Notes: a model not told the origin generated them from the sequence alone. Counted from the first letter of the stretch, positions 15,407 through 24,277 are shown. The stretch: DNA of 64,000 nt from Flavobacterium restrictum (GCF_007097245.1 NZ_VJZT01000006.1:62001-126000); one strand, 5' to 3'. A program made the numbers and translations.

Positions 15407-16681
15407 TTGGAAATACTAATAATATTTTTTCTAATACTCCTCAACGGAGTTTTCTCGATGTCGGAAATTGCATTAATTTCGGCTAGGAAAAATAGGTTAG
15501 AAACCGCCGCCAAAAAAGGGAATAAAAGTGCCAAAATCGCTTTGGATTTAGCCAATTCGCCCAATAAGTTTTTGTCCACCGTACAAATTGGGATTACCTT
15601 AATTGGGATTCTAACCGGAATTTACAGTGGTGATAAAATAACCATAAACGTAGAAAATTTTGTTAGAACCTATGCCGTTTTAATTCCTTACGCACATTCT
15701 ATTGCCGTGGGAATTGTAGTAGTTACGTTGACTTTTTTCTCGCTAGTTTTAGGCGAATTATTACCCAAACGTATTGGTTTAAATCATCCCGAAGCCATTG
15801 CCAAAGCTGTGGCGTTGCCTATGAAAATAGTATCCATAATAACAGCTCCATTTATTTGGTTACTCACCACATCTACGGATTTTTTATTAGACCTACTTCA
15901 AATAAAACCCACCGCTGACGGGAAAGTAACCGAGGAAGAAATCAAAGCCATCATCAAAGAAGGCACCGAGGGTGGCGAAGTGCAAGAAATAGAACAAGAC
16001 ATTGTAGAACGCGTATTTCACATTGGGGATCGAAAAGTAAATTCCTTAATGACGCACCGCAAATCAGTAGTTTTTCTGCCTTTAAATTCAGATAAAGAGC
16101 AAGTTAAAGAGTTGATGTTAAAAGAGCTGCATTCTATTTATCCCGTTTATGGTGCTAATTATGATGATATTGTAGGAGTGGTCAACCTAAAAAATATTTT
16201 TGCTCATTTTGAAAACGATAATTTTAATTTAGCCAAAATAATGACCGAAGCTCCTTTTATAATGGAGCAAACCACCGCTTACAGAGCCCTTGAAGAATTC
16301 AAAAAAACAGGAATTCATTATGCTTTTGTTTCAGATGAATATGGTGTTTTTCAGGGCGTTATAACCTTAAATGATATTCTAGAAGCATTGGTAGGCGACG
16401 CTTCTGATTTTTATAAAGATGATTTTCAATTAATTGAACGAGAAGATGGCACTTGGTTGGTAGACGGACATTATTCGTTACACGATTTTTTAACGTATTT
16501 CGAGTTAGATGATTTGATAAATGATTATGAAGTAACCACTGTAAGTGGTTTAATTATGACTGAACTTTCTCATATTCCAAAGCAAGGAGAAAAATTGATT
16601 TGGCAAAAATTTGAGTTAGAAGTCATTGATATGGATGGCGTGAAGATTGATAAAGTACTAGTGAAAGCCTTAAAAAATTAA
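15407..16681 (+). CDS. Hemolysin C / CorC-CNNM family membrane protein with CBS domains
   Basis: A 424-aa integral membrane protein. Order of parts: N-terminal DUF21/CNNM transmembrane domain (residues ~1-190, beginning MEILIIFFLILLNGVFSMSE and containing the LVLGELLPKRIGLNHPE motif), two CBS domains (~205-330, with VFQGVITLNDILEALVG), and a C-terminal CorC/HlyC domain. The family is tied to Mg2+/Co2+ transport or tolerance; names such as hemolysin are historical. The start is a TTG: it gives the standard family N-terminus and no ATG fits. It lies between adk and obgE. Confidence 0.9.
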   Translation: MEILIIFFLILLNGVFSMSEIALISARKNRLETAAKKGNKSAKIALDLANSPNKFLSTVQIGITLIGILTGIYSGDKITINVENFVRTYAVLIPYAHSIAVGIVVVTLTFFSLVLGELLPKRIGLNHPEAIAKAVALPMKIVSIITAPFIWLLTTSTDFLLDLLQIKPTADGKVTEEEIKAIIKEGTEGGEVQEIEQDIVERVFHIGDRKVNSLMTHRKSVVFLPLNSDKEQVKELMLKELHSIYPVYGANYDDIVGVVNLKNIFAHFENDNFNLAKIMTEAPFIMEQTTAYRALEEFKKTGIHYAFVSDEYGVFQGVITLNDILEALVGDASDFYKDDFQLIEREDGTWLVDGHYSLHDFLTYFELDDLINDYEVTTVSGLIMTELSHIPKQGEKLIWQKFELEVIDMDGVKIDKVLVKALKN

Positions 16682-16718
16682 AATCGGATTGCAGTTTGCA
16701 GGTTTCAGTTCTGTATTG

Positions 16719-16752
16719 AAATCTAAAGTCTAAAGTCTAAAATCTAAAATTA
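16719..16752 (+). repeat. Short tandem AATCTAA-type repeat before obgE
   Basis: Five near-copies of TCTAAAG/TCTAAAA in a row run into the obgE start region. The same motif appears inside purK (minus strand) and before the rhomboid gene, so this is a recurrent AT repeat rather than a gene-specific signal. Confidence 0.6.
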
Positions 16753-16754
16753 AA

Positions 16755-17756
16755 ATGACAGAAGGAAATTTTGTAGATTACGTAAAAATATATGTTTCTT
16801 CCGGAAAAGGAGGAAAAGGGTCTACGCATTTGCATAGAGAAAAATTTATCGAAAAAGGCGGCCCTGATGGAGGTGATGGTGGTCGTGGCGGACACGTTTT
16901 TTTAGTGGGAAACAAGGGACTTTGGACTTTATTTCACCTTAAATTTGCTCGTCACATCAAAGCAGGTCACGGTGGTGATGGAAGTGGCGATCGTAGCACA
17001 GGTGCCGATGGCGATGATAAATACATCGAAGTGCCGCTAGGAACGGTTGTAAAAGACAAAGAAACTGGGGAAACCTTGTTCGAAATTACCGAAGATGGCG
17101 AGAAACAAGTACTGTCTCGAGGAGGTAAAGGAGGATTAGGAAACTGGCATTTTAGAAGTTCGACCAATCAAACGCCACGCTACTCGCAACCGGGTTTGCC
17201 TGGGGTAGAAATGGACGTAATTCTAGAACTCAAAGTATTGGCAGATGTAGGTTTGGTAGGTTTCCCTAATGCTGGAAAATCAACATTGTTATCGGTTTTG
17301 ACTTCGGCCAAGCCCAAAATTGCGGATTATCCGTTTACGACCTTGAAACCAAATTTAGGAATCGTGGCGTATCGCGATTTTCAATCGTTTGTTATTGCTG
17401 ATATTCCAGGAATCATCGAGGGTGCCGCCGAGGGTAAAGGTCTTGGTCATTACTTCTTGCGTCATATAGAGCGCAATTCGACTTTATTGTTTTTGGTTCC
17501 TGTAGACACGCCAGACATCAAAGCCGAATACGATATTCTAGTCAACGAATTGACTAAATACAATCCCGAAATGCTCGACAAGGAACGCCTTTTGGTCATT
17601 TCAAAATGTGATATGCTTGATGACGAACTCAAAGCTGAATTGAAAGTACAATTAGACGTTGCATTCAAAGATATTCCTTATATGTTCATTTCCTCGGTAG
17701 CACAACAAGGCTTAACAGAGTTGAAAGATAAACTTTGGAAAATGTTGAATGATTAA
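16755..17756 (+). CDS. obgE: Obg family GTPase
   Basis: ObgE is a GTPase of 50S ribosome assembly and stress signalling. The 333-aa protein has the glycine-rich Obg fold first (residues ~5-160: [31 protein letters not shown]), then the G domain: G1 GFPNAGKST near residue 171, G2/switch [10 protein letters not shown]3 DIPGIIEGA, and G4/G5 SKCD and SSVAQQG. There is no long C-terminal OCT domain, normal for this phylum. It closes the hpt-adk-corC-obgE run and ends at a bidirectional terminator. Confidence 0.97.
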   Translation: MTEGNFVDYVKIYVSSGKGGKGSTHLHREKFIEKGGPDGGDGGRGGHVFLVGNKGLWTLFHLKFARHIKAGHGGDGSGDRSTGADGDDKYIEVPLGTVVKDKETGETLFEITEDGEKQVLSRGGKGGLGNWHFRSSTNQTPRYSQPGLPGVEMDVILELKVLADVGLVGFPNAGKSTLLSVLTSAKPKIADYPFTTLKPNLGIVAYRDFQSFVIADIPGIIEGAAEGKGLGHYFLRHIERNSTLLFLVPVDTPDIKAEYDILVNELTKYNPEMLDKERLLVISKCDMLDDELKAELKVQLDVAFKDIPYMFISSVAQQGLTELKDKLWKMLND

Positions 17757-17775
17757 TTCAATATTTTAGATTACA

Positions 17776-17811
17776 AAAGAGGATTTCAGTTTTTGAAATC
17801 CTCTTTTTTTT
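17776..17811. terminator. Terminator between obgE and the glycosyltransferase gene
   Basis: Stem AAGAGGATTTCA with TGAAATCCTCTT around a 4-5 base loop, followed by a T-run on plus and preceded by A-rich sequence usable on minus. It serves two convergent genes. Confidence 0.9.
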
Positions 17812-17825
17812 GGCTTTTAATTATT

Positions 17826-18815
17826 TTAAACTTTATAGGTATCAAATAGAAATTGCAAGGTTTCTTGAATGTTGTTGGCTTTGATTTTTGGGTAAATAGG
17901 AGTGGAGTTTAACCAGTTTTCGATAACCAAATCAAAATCATTGCCTACTTCATAGAGCACAGGAACACCCATTTTATGCAGTGCAGCCGCATTGCATTCT
18001 TGCTCGTAATGGTTTTTGATGGGGATTGAAAGCACTTTTTTTTCTAAAAACAAGGCTTCGGCAGGTGTTTCAAAACCGCCACCTGTAATTATTCCATCGC
18101 AACTGATGAGACTTTGATTAAAATAGTCTTGATTTACGGGATAATACGTGATATTTTTTGAAGTGTATTTGGTTTTTACCGTGTCCAAAAACCAATGAAA
18201 GGCCGTGTTTGAGAGTTTATGAAACGCTTTTTCTAAACATTCTTTCTGAAAAGAGGGCAAATAAACGGTTATATGCCCTTCGTTTTTGGGTGTTGCGTTT
18301 GTAATTACGTCTTTGATAATGGGAGGATAGATAAAATCATCATATTTCTCAAAATGCAACCCGATATATTTGGAAGCTGGGGCATAATGCTTGAAAATAG
18401 TTTCGCCAATAAAATTTTTTTTGTCCGGTCGAGGTGTCAATTTGGATTCAAAACTTGCTTGATGTCCAAAAGAGACCGAATGTTTGTTTTGTAACTTGCA
18501 AGCGAGTGCCGTAATGGAATCAAAATCATTGATGATTAAATCATATTTTTCTAGAGGAAGAGCTCGAGCATCTTTATAGATTTGATTTGGTTTTACTTTT
18601 TTGGCAATATTCCAATAATCAAGTCCTCCACATTGGCTGTAATGCAAGCTGCACCCATTGCTACGGTATTTGATAGGAATAGTTGGGGTTAAGGACGAAT
18701 AACTACCGCTTAAAAGAAAATCGACTTCGCCAAATTTTTGTAAATAAGGATACAATTGAATCGCTCTGCTAATGTGTCCATTGCCTGTTGCTTGTATGGC
18801 ATAAAATATTTTCAT
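17826..18815 (-). CDS. Glycosyltransferase-like protein (MurG/GT28-type fold)
   Basis: A 329-aa cytoplasmic protein. The N-terminus KIFYAIQATGNGHISRAIQLYP matches the nucleotide-sugar transferase pattern of MurG-like GT-B enzymes (GxGHxxRA). The C-terminal half has DGIITGGGFETPAEALFLEKKVLSIP, the donor-binding G-loop and E-A-L region of the same fold. Donor and acceptor are unknown. Its own promoter is at 18830-18857. It converges with obgE; its function may be in surface glycan or cell-envelope synthesis, which is inference. Confidence 0.82.
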   Translation of the reverse strand: MKIFYAIQATGNGHISRAIQLYPYLQKFGEVDFLLSGSYSSLTPTIPIKYRSNGCSLHYSQCGGLDYWNIAKKVKPNQIYKDARALPLEKYDLIINDFDSITALACKLQNKHSVSFGHQASFESKLTPRPDKKNFIGETIFKHYAPASKYIGLHFEKYDDFIYPPIIKDVITNATPKNEGHITVYLPSFQKECLEKAFHKLSNTAFHWFLDTVKTKYTSKNITYYPVNQDYFNQSLISCDGIITGGGFETPAEALFLEKKVLSIPIKNHYEQECNAAALHKMGVPVLYEVGNDFDLVIENWLNSTPIYPKIKANNIQETLQFLFDTYKV

Positions 18816-18829
18816 TCGTTTTTTGTTGC

Positions 18830-18857
18830 CAAAATTAATCGGGTTGTGTTAGGACAA
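18830..18857 (-). promoter_or_regulatory. Promoter of the glycosyltransferase gene
   Basis: On the minus strand TAATTTTG (18830-18837) is a perfect -7 element; a TTG at 18855-18857 lies 17 bases upstream and can serve as the -33 element. Confidence 0.58.
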
Positions 18858-18971
18858 TGTATTTTTAGTGTTACGAATGGTTTAGCTGATTTAAAAAAAT
18901 AAAATCGCTTTTTTTTTGAAAACCTATGAACCTTTTACAAAACCTTAAGAAAGTGTAAGTTAAAATTTCCT

Positions 18972-18979
18972 TATTTTTG
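18972..18979 (+). promoter_or_regulatory. -7 element immediately before the TPR protein gene
   Basis: TATTTTTG, perfect TAnnTTTG, ends only four bases before ATG 18984. Transcription would start at or within a few bases of the start codon, so the mRNA may be leaderless. Confidence 0.55.
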
Positions 18980-18983
18980 AACC

Positions 18984-19676
18984 ATGAAACAAATTGTAAC
19001 GCTATTTTTACTATTTCCACTCCTAATTTGGTCGCAAGTGAACTTTGATACCGCCGAAAAATTGTTCAAAGAAGAGAAATTTGATCAAGCACGCCCTCTT
19101 TTTGAAAGTATTGTAAAAGAAAATCCTTCTAACCTAAAAGCAATCGAATATTTGGGGGATATTGCGGGCTATTCTAAAGCGTGGGATAAAGCCATTGGAT
19201 ATTACAAAAAACTAAAATCCTTAAAACCCACCGAAGCCAATTATTACTATAAATATGGTGGCGCACTTGGAATGAAAGCTACCAAGGTCAATAAATTCAG
19301 GGCTTTAGGAATGATTGGGGAGGTAAGAAGTTCGTTTGAAAAAGCAATTGCACTCGACCCCAAACACATTGAAGCGCGTTGGGCATTGATAGAATTGAAT
19401 TTGCAATTGCCAGGTATTGTGGGCGGAAGCCAGTCGGTGGCACTTAAATATTCCGATGAATTATTGAAATTATCACCTATTGATGGCTTTTTGTCCAAAG
19501 GGCATATCAACGAATATTTTAAACGCTACACGGATGCCGAGCAACAATATAAAAGAGCAATTGCCGTAAGTGGCTCCAAAACGAGCTATCAAATGCTGGC
19601 TAATTTGTATAAAAATAAAATGAATAATCCCGAAAAGGCAAAAGCAGTTTTAGACGAATATCAAAAAAAAAGATAA
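18984..19676 (+). CDS. Secreted tetratricopeptide-repeat protein
   Basis: A 230-aa protein with a signal peptide (MKQIVTLFLLFPLLIWSQ), then about five TPR-like helical pairs, e.g. AEKLFKEEKFDQARPLFESI, KAWDKAIGYYKKLKSLKP and DAEQQYKRAIAVSG. TPR scaffolds mediate protein contacts; in the periplasm they often serve envelope assembly. No catalytic domain is seen. A -7 promoter element lies four bases before the ATG. It is followed by 200 bases and then the ATPase-TOPRIM gene. Confidence 0.85.
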   Translation: MKQIVTLFLLFPLLIWSQVNFDTAEKLFKEEKFDQARPLFESIVKENPSNLKAIEYLGDIAGYSKAWDKAIGYYKKLKSLKPTEANYYYKYGGALGMKATKVNKFRALGMIGEVRSSFEKAIALDPKHIEARWALIELNLQLPGIVGGSQSVALKYSDELLKLSPIDGFLSKGHINEYFKRYTDAEQQYKRAIAVSGSKTSYQMLANLYKNKMNNPEKAKAVLDEYQKKR

Positions 19677-19796
19677 AAAACATTTTGAGGCAATTAATTC
19701 ACCTTAATCTTCTTCATAAATAGATGGATTATTATAATCCAATATTATTTAGATAAAATAAATGACGAACAAATGGAAAAAACTAAATGAGGTTTA

Positions 19797-19804
19797 TATA
19801 TTTG
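19797..19804 (+). promoter_or_regulatory. -7 element of the ATPase-TOPRIM gene
   Basis: TATATTTG, perfect TAnnTTTG, about 70 bases before ATG 19876. The rest of the 199-base gap (19677-19875) shows no reading frame. Confidence 0.58.
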
Positions 19805-19875
19805 TTACAATACACGGCTAATTTACATGACAGTATAAGGTGTAATGAAAATTTTTGATAAAACAAAGAGTAACT

Positions 19876-21621
19876 ATGATACATAAACTAGTATTAAAAA
19901 ATTTCAAACGAATAAAATCAGAAATATTTTTATTTAATGAATTTGATTTAATTGTTGGAGCAAATAATAGTGGTAAAAGTACAGCCCTACAGGCGTTAGC
20001 TATTTGGCAATATTGTGTAAATCAATTTTCAGCATCAAAAAGGAAAGGAAGCAAGGGTATTCAAGTTGTTTTGCCAAATTTTACAGCACTACCTTTGCCG
20101 GAATTTAACCTTTTATGGACAGATAGGACGGATAGAGAATATATTGCAGATGAATTAAAGTCAGGGAAAAAAGCACAAAAATTTATTTATATTGAAATCG
20201 ATGTTTATTGGTATGATGAAAATCAAACCGAACAAAATTTCTGTGTGCAAATGAGATACCAGTCACCTCAAGCTGCTTTTGCAATTCCTCAAGGTGATTG
20301 GGCAAATTTTACTGAAAAAGTGAATCTGACAAGTTTTCCAAAAGTAGTATATGTGCCCCCTTTTTCAGGTTTAGAGCCTCACGAAAAGTGGATTGATGAC
20401 GGTAATGTACGACAACAAATTGGCAAAGCACAGCCTGGTTCTGTATTAAGGAATTTATTGTATAGAGTTATTGATAGAGAAGATATTGAAATAAAAAAGA
20501 ATGAAGATTGGAAAGAAATTGTAGAAAGAATAAAAGAGTGGTTTGATATAGAATTAAAAATTCCCTCTTATGAAAAGGGAATAAGCACCGAAATAATCGC
20601 GGAATATAAAGCGAATAAAAAAACATTTGATGTAATTTCTGGCGGTAGTGGTTTTCATCAAATTATAACACTTTTAGCTTTTGTTTATGGATATCCTGAT
20701 GTTACAACGATATTATTAGATGAACCCGATGCGCATTTACATGTTAATTTACAGCGTCAAATAGTCAATTATTTTAAGTTGATTAACAAAAAACAGTTTA
20801 TCATTGCAACACATTCTGAAGAGTTTATAAAGAGTGTAGAAATACCATCAATTCTATCAATGCTATCAGGTAAGCCCACAAGGGTTGTTTCTAATTATGA
20901 AGTTCTCCATGCTTTAAGTGAGATTGATAATATTGATGTTGTAAGAACGCAGTCTAGTCCTTTCATTTTGTATATTGAAGGTGAAGACGATGAAAGGTTA
21001 TTATCTTCATGGGCTAATATTTTAAATAAAAAAAATATTTATGAGAGATTTTATCCATTTATATTAGGGGGGTCAACCAAAAAAGAAATGCAGGATAAAG
21101 CTGACAAACATTTCAGAGCTTTAAAACAAATTAATCCACTAGTAAAAAGAGCTATTCTACTTGACTATGATAGCGAAGAAGTTGCAATAAATCCAAAAGC
21201 AGACAACATCGTTTTAAATGAATGGAAGCGAAAAAATATAGATAATTATCTGCTTGTTCCTGATGCTTGGAAAAGAGCAGTTTGTTCAACATTAAATTTC
21301 GATTTTGAAAGTCCGAATTTGTACACGGTACCCTACATGAATTTAATAGATAATTTTTTTAGTAGCGAAAATTTAACCTTACCATTTAATTCTACTTGGA
21401 GGGAACTTAATGCTTCTATTTTTAAAGTATTGGATGGGAAAAAATTATTATTTGAAAACCAGAACTGTCTTTTTGAACAAATTAAGAAATTAAATAATGA
21501 TGATTTAATAATTAATAGATTATCTGTTTCTAATAATATGAAAGAAACAGATTTACATCAAGATATTGTCAATTTATTTGACAATCTTTCTAGAATAATA
21601 GAAAATTCACAACAAGATTAA
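19876..21621 (+). CDS. OLD-like ATPase-TOPRIM nuclease (candidate one-gene defence protein)
   Basis: A 581-aa fusion of an ABC/SMC-type ATPase and a TOPRIM-like domain. ATPase: Walker A GANNSGKST (residues 28-36), signature ISGGSGFHQ, Walker B TILLDEPDAHLH (~280) and the H-loop IATHSEEF. TOPRIM: LYIEGEDDERLL (~366, conserved Glu) and ILLDYDSEE (~428, DxD-type metal site), followed by RKNIDNYLLVPDAW as in DUF4435-like proteins. Relatives are OLD/GajA nucleases and the AriA-AriB parts of PARIS, which can be fused. ATG 19876 is preferred over TTG 19855. No helicase partner (GajB) or separate AriB lies beside it. It sits 15 bases before mpl, with AT-rich composition, and may be an insertion. Confidence 0.83.
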   Translation: MIHKLVLKNFKRIKSEIFLFNEFDLIVGANNSGKSTALQALAIWQYCVNQFSASKRKGSKGIQVVLPNFTALPLPEFNLLWTDRTDREYIADELKSGKKAQKFIYIEIDVYWYDENQTEQNFCVQMRYQSPQAAFAIPQGDWANFTEKVNLTSFPKVVYVPPFSGLEPHEKWIDDGNVRQQIGKAQPGSVLRNLLYRVIDREDIEIKKNEDWKEIVERIKEWFDIELKIPSYEKGISTEIIAEYKANKKTFDVISGGSGFHQIITLLAFVYGYPDVTTILLDEPDAHLHVNLQRQIVNYFKLINKKQFIIATHSEEFIKSVEIPSILSMLSGKPTRVVSNYEVLHALSEIDNIDVVRTQSSPFILYIEGEDDERLLSSWANILNKKNIYERFYPFILGGSTKKEMQDKADKHFRALKQINPLVKRAILLDYDSEEVAINPKADNIVLNEWKRKNIDNYLLVPDAWKRAVCSTLNFDFESPNLYTVPYMNLIDNFFSSENLTLPFNSTWRELNASIFKVLDGKKLLFENQNCLFEQIKKLNNDDLIINRLSVSNNMKETDLHQDIVNLFDNLSRIIENSQQD

Positions 21622-21636
21622 TATTGAAATAAGAAA

Positions 21637-22992
21637 ATGAGAACACATTTTATAGCCATTGGCGGCAGCGCGATGCACAACTTGGCTTTGGCATTGCACA
21701 ACAAAGGGTATCAAGTTACAGGAAGTGACGATGCTATTTTTGAACCATCCAAATCTCGCTTGGACAAAAAAGGAATTTTGCCAGCTCAAATGGGTTGGTT
21801 TCCCGAAAAAATAACACCAGCTATTGAAGCCGTAATCCTAGGAATGCACGCCAAAGCAGATAATCCTGAATTGTTAAAAGCACAGCAATTAGGACTTAAA
21901 ATTTATTCCTACCCCGAATTTTTGTACGAGCAATCCAAGAACAAAACCCGAGTAGTTATAGGCGGTTCCCACGGAAAAACGACCATTACTTCGATGATTT
22001 TGCACGTCATGCACTTTCATAACATTGAAGTCGATTACATGGTGGGCGCGCAACTCGAAGGATTTGACACGATGGTGCACCTTACCGATTCAACTGATTT
22101 TATAGTTCTGGAGGGCGATGAATATTTATCTTCGCCAATTGATAGACGTCCAAAATTCCATTTGTATCAGCCTAATATTGCCTTGATTTCAGGTATTGCT
22201 TGGGATCATATCAATGTTTTTCCTACTTATGATTTCTATGTAGAGCAGTTTGAAACCTTTATTGCCAAAATTACGAACGGAGGAATTCTAGTTTACAATG
22301 AAGAAGATCCGGAAGTGAAACGTGTTGCCGAAGCCGCCACAAATCCCATCCGAAAAATGCCGTACAGTACCCCAAAATATGAAGTAAAAGATGGAGTTAC
22401 GCTTCTAGAAACCCCCGAAGGCTTAATGCCTATTGAAGTTTTTGGAGCGCACAATCTCAATAATTTGGCTGGAGCCAAATGGATTTGCCAAAATATGGGT
22501 GTGGATGAAGCTGATTTTTATGAAGCGATTGCCAGTTTTAAAGGTGCCTCCAAACGACTAGAAAAAATTGCCGAGAGCAAAACCAAAGTCGCTTACAAGG
22601 ATTTTGCCCATTCTCCAAGCAAAGTTGCTGCCACTACCAAAGCCGTAAAAGAACAATATCCTAATAGAACCTTGGTAGCTTGTTTGGAATTGCACACCTA
22701 CAGTAGTTTGAATGCCGAATTCCTAAAAGAGTACGAAGGCGCACTGGAATATGCCGATGTGGCAGTAGTGTTTTACTCACCCGATGCGGTAAAAATTAAG
22801 CAATTGGAAGAAGTAACGTATGAACAAATTGCCAAAGCATTTAACCGGGAAGATTTGATTATATATACGAATCCAGCGGAATTTAAAACTTTTTTATTCA
22901 ACCAAAACCTGGAGAATTCCGCATTGCTATTGATGAGTTCCGGTAACTATGGCGGATTGAATTTTGAGGAAGTAAAGGGGTTGGTGGTATAA
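21637..22992 (+). CDS. mpl: UDP-N-acetylmuramate:L-alanyl-gamma-D-glutamyl-meso-diaminopimelate ligase
   Basis: Mpl recycles murein tripeptide onto UDP-MurNAc in the cytoplasm. This 451-aa Mur-ligase relative starts THFIAIGGSAMHNLALAL (the N-terminal UDP-binding G-loop), has the ATP P-loop GGSHGKTTITSM near residue 109, LEGDEYLSSPIDRRPKFH and AWDHINVFPTYD typical of Mpl, and the C-terminal domain with KDFAHSPSKVAATTKAVKEQ. MurC is the nearest alternative, but the N-terminal motif and EYLSSPIDRRPKF are Mpl-like. It lies 15 bases after the ATPase-TOPRIM gene and no own -7 element is visible, so the two may share transcripts. Confidence 0.92.
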   Translation: MRTHFIAIGGSAMHNLALALHNKGYQVTGSDDAIFEPSKSRLDKKGILPAQMGWFPEKITPAIEAVILGMHAKADNPELLKAQQLGLKIYSYPEFLYEQSKNKTRVVIGGSHGKTTITSMILHVMHFHNIEVDYMVGAQLEGFDTMVHLTDSTDFIVLEGDEYLSSPIDRRPKFHLYQPNIALISGIAWDHINVFPTYDFYVEQFETFIAKITNGGILVYNEEDPEVKRVAEAATNPIRKMPYSTPKYEVKDGVTLLETPEGLMPIEVFGAHNLNNLAGAKWICQNMGVDEADFYEAIASFKGASKRLEKIAESKTKVAYKDFAHSPSKVAATTKAVKEQYPNRTLVACLELHTYSSLNAEFLKEYEGALEYADVAVVFYSPDAVKIKQLEEVTYEQIAKAFNREDLIIYTNPAEFKTFLFNQNLENSALLLMSSGNYGGLNFEEVKGLVV

Positions 22993-23004
22993 TAGAATAC
23001 ATTG

Positions 23005-23025
23005 TTTGTCATTCCGTAGGAATCT
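23005..23025 (+). repeat. 21-bp repeat, copy 1 (left of GIY-YIG gene)
   Basis: Core CATTCCGTAGGAATC with ATTCC/GGAAT arms that can fold into a small hairpin. Direct orientation; identical to copy 3 and exact reverse complement of copy 2. Confidence 0.93.
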
Positions 23026-23048
23026 TTTAAATAATTAAAATTATTGTC

Positions 23049-23360
23049 ATGATTGAATACACTGAAGGAATTTACACGTTTTATGTTTATATTTTGACGA
23101 ATAAAAACAGAACTGTTTTATACACAGGTGTAACTAATAATTTGAAGTTACGATTGCAACAACATGAAAGTAAATTAAATCCAAATAGTTTTACTGCACG
23201 ATATAATTCACATTTTTTGATTCATTATGAAAAATTTACTTGGATTCAATTGGCAATTGAAAGAGAGAAGGACATTAAAAACCTTTCAAGAGAGAAAAAG
23301 TTACATTTAATAAAAGAAGCAAATCCCAATTTAGAGTTTTGGAATTATCATTTTAAATAA
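23049..23360 (+). CDS. GIY-YIG nuclease of the UPF0213/URI type, bracketed by inverted repeats
   Basis: A 103-aa single-domain GIY-YIG protein. The fold's signature is FYVYILTNKNRTVLYTG, the equivalent of GIY...YIG, followed by the catalytic-site Arg/His helix LKLRLQQHES and the Glu-bearing helix LAIEREKDIKN. Such small stand-alone proteins are thought to cut DNA, but their role is mostly unknown. Exact 21-bp repeats lie on both sides in opposite orientation (23005-23025 and 23362-23382, one base after the stop), plus a third copy at 23447. The gene sits between mpl and radC, so gene and repeats form one small cassette. Confidence 0.9.
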   Translation: MIEYTEGIYTFYVYILTNKNRTVLYTGVTNNLKLRLQQHESKLNPNSFTARYNSHFLIHYEKFTWIQLAIEREKDIKNLSREKKLHLIKEANPNLEFWNYHFK

Positions 23361-23361
23361 T

Positions 23362-23382
23362 AGATTCCTACGGAATGACAAA
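23362..23382 (-). repeat. 21-bp repeat, copy 2 (right of GIY-YIG gene, inverted)
   Basis: Exact reverse complement of copy 1; begins one base after the GIY-YIG stop codon. Copies 1 and 2 therefore form perfect terminal inverted repeats around the gene (378 bases outer edge to outer edge). Confidence 0.93.
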
Positions 23383-23446
23383 TTCGTAAATAGTATTTGT
23401 CCTTAATGCGTAAAATTTAGTTTTTTTTCCTAAACGATGTAGCGCT

Positions 23447-23467
23447 TTTGTCATTCCGTAGGAATCT
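23447..23467 (+). repeat. 21-bp repeat, copy 3
   Basis: Identical to copy 1 in the same orientation, 65 bases beyond copy 2, in the gap before radC. Together with copy 2 it makes a second inverted pair. Confidence 0.92.
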
Positions 23468-23571
23468 CTTTTTTATTTTGTTAGAACAAATTAATTGGTA
23501 TTGTAAAAGTCAAAAAATAAAATGCTTTCATTACTTTTAGCCTAATATTAATTATTCCTTTTCGTACAATA

Positions 23572-24264
23572 ATGGAACAACCTAATTTCCCCATTACCCA
23601 TTGGGCAGAAGACGACAAGCCACGAGAAAAACTGATGCTAAAAGGCAAAAGCGTTTTGAGTGATGCCGAATTAATGGCTATTTTGATTGGATCGGGCAAC
23701 CGCAACGAAAGTGCTGTGGATTTAAGCAAACGCATCCTTGCCTCTGTGGAAAATAACCTTAATAGTTTGGGAAAAATGTCGCTTTCGCAATTGATGACTT
23801 TTAAGGGAATAGGCGAGGCCAAGGCTATTTCGATTATTGCTTCGATGGAATTAGCTCGCCGCCGCCGCACCGAGGAGGTGGTTGAGCTGACCAAAGTTAC
23901 TTCTAGTAAAATCGTTTTTGAAGTCATGCAACCTCTAATAGGCGAGTTGTCTCACGAGGAATTTTGGGTTTTGTTTTTGAATAATTCCAATAAAATTCTC
24001 TTCAAATCCCAATTGAGCAAAGGCGGAATGACAGGAACCGTAGTCGATATTCGGTTGATTTTCAAAACAGCATTCGAACAAAATGCCGCTGCCATTATCC
24101 TAACGCACAATCATCCTTCGGGAAAATTAGAAGCTAGTGATGCTGATATCGAAATTACTCGAAAAATAAAAATCGCAGGAAAACATCTTACGATTCCAGT
24201 TTTGGATCACATTATCGTTACCGAGCACGGCTATTATAGTTTTGCTGATGATGGAATTTTTTAA
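23572..24264 (+). CDS. radC: RadC family JAB-domain protein
   Basis: A 230-aa protein with an N-terminal helix-hairpin-helix region (MTFKGIGEAKAISIIASMELARRR) and a C-terminal JAB/MPN metalloprotease-like domain whose metal signature is HNHPSGKLEASDAD (near residue 172). RadC relatives were once linked to DNA repair, but the function is not established. Its opening EQPNFPITHWAEDDKPREKL is typical of the Bacteroidota form. The neighbouring HAD gene begins 14 bases later, so the two are probably one transcript. Confidence 0.92.
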   Translation: MEQPNFPITHWAEDDKPREKLMLKGKSVLSDAELMAILIGSGNRNESAVDLSKRILASVENNLNSLGKMSLSQLMTFKGIGEAKAISIIASMELARRRRTEEVVELTKVTSSKIVFEVMQPLIGELSHEEFWVLFLNNSNKILFKSQLSKGGMTGTVVDIRLIFKTAFEQNAAAIILTHNHPSGKLEASDADIEITRKIKIAGKHLTIPVLDHIIVTEHGYYSFADDGIF

Positions 24265-24277
24265 ATTAATTATTTTC

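Noticed and set aside
19876..21621. Gabija (GajA) identity for the ATPase-TOPRIM gene
   Set aside because: No UvrD-like GajB gene is adjacent on either side; mpl follows directly, so a Gabija call is not supported.
23481..23927. 148-aa open frame on the minus strand over radC
   Set aside because: Antisense of radC and part of the repeat gap; no family features.
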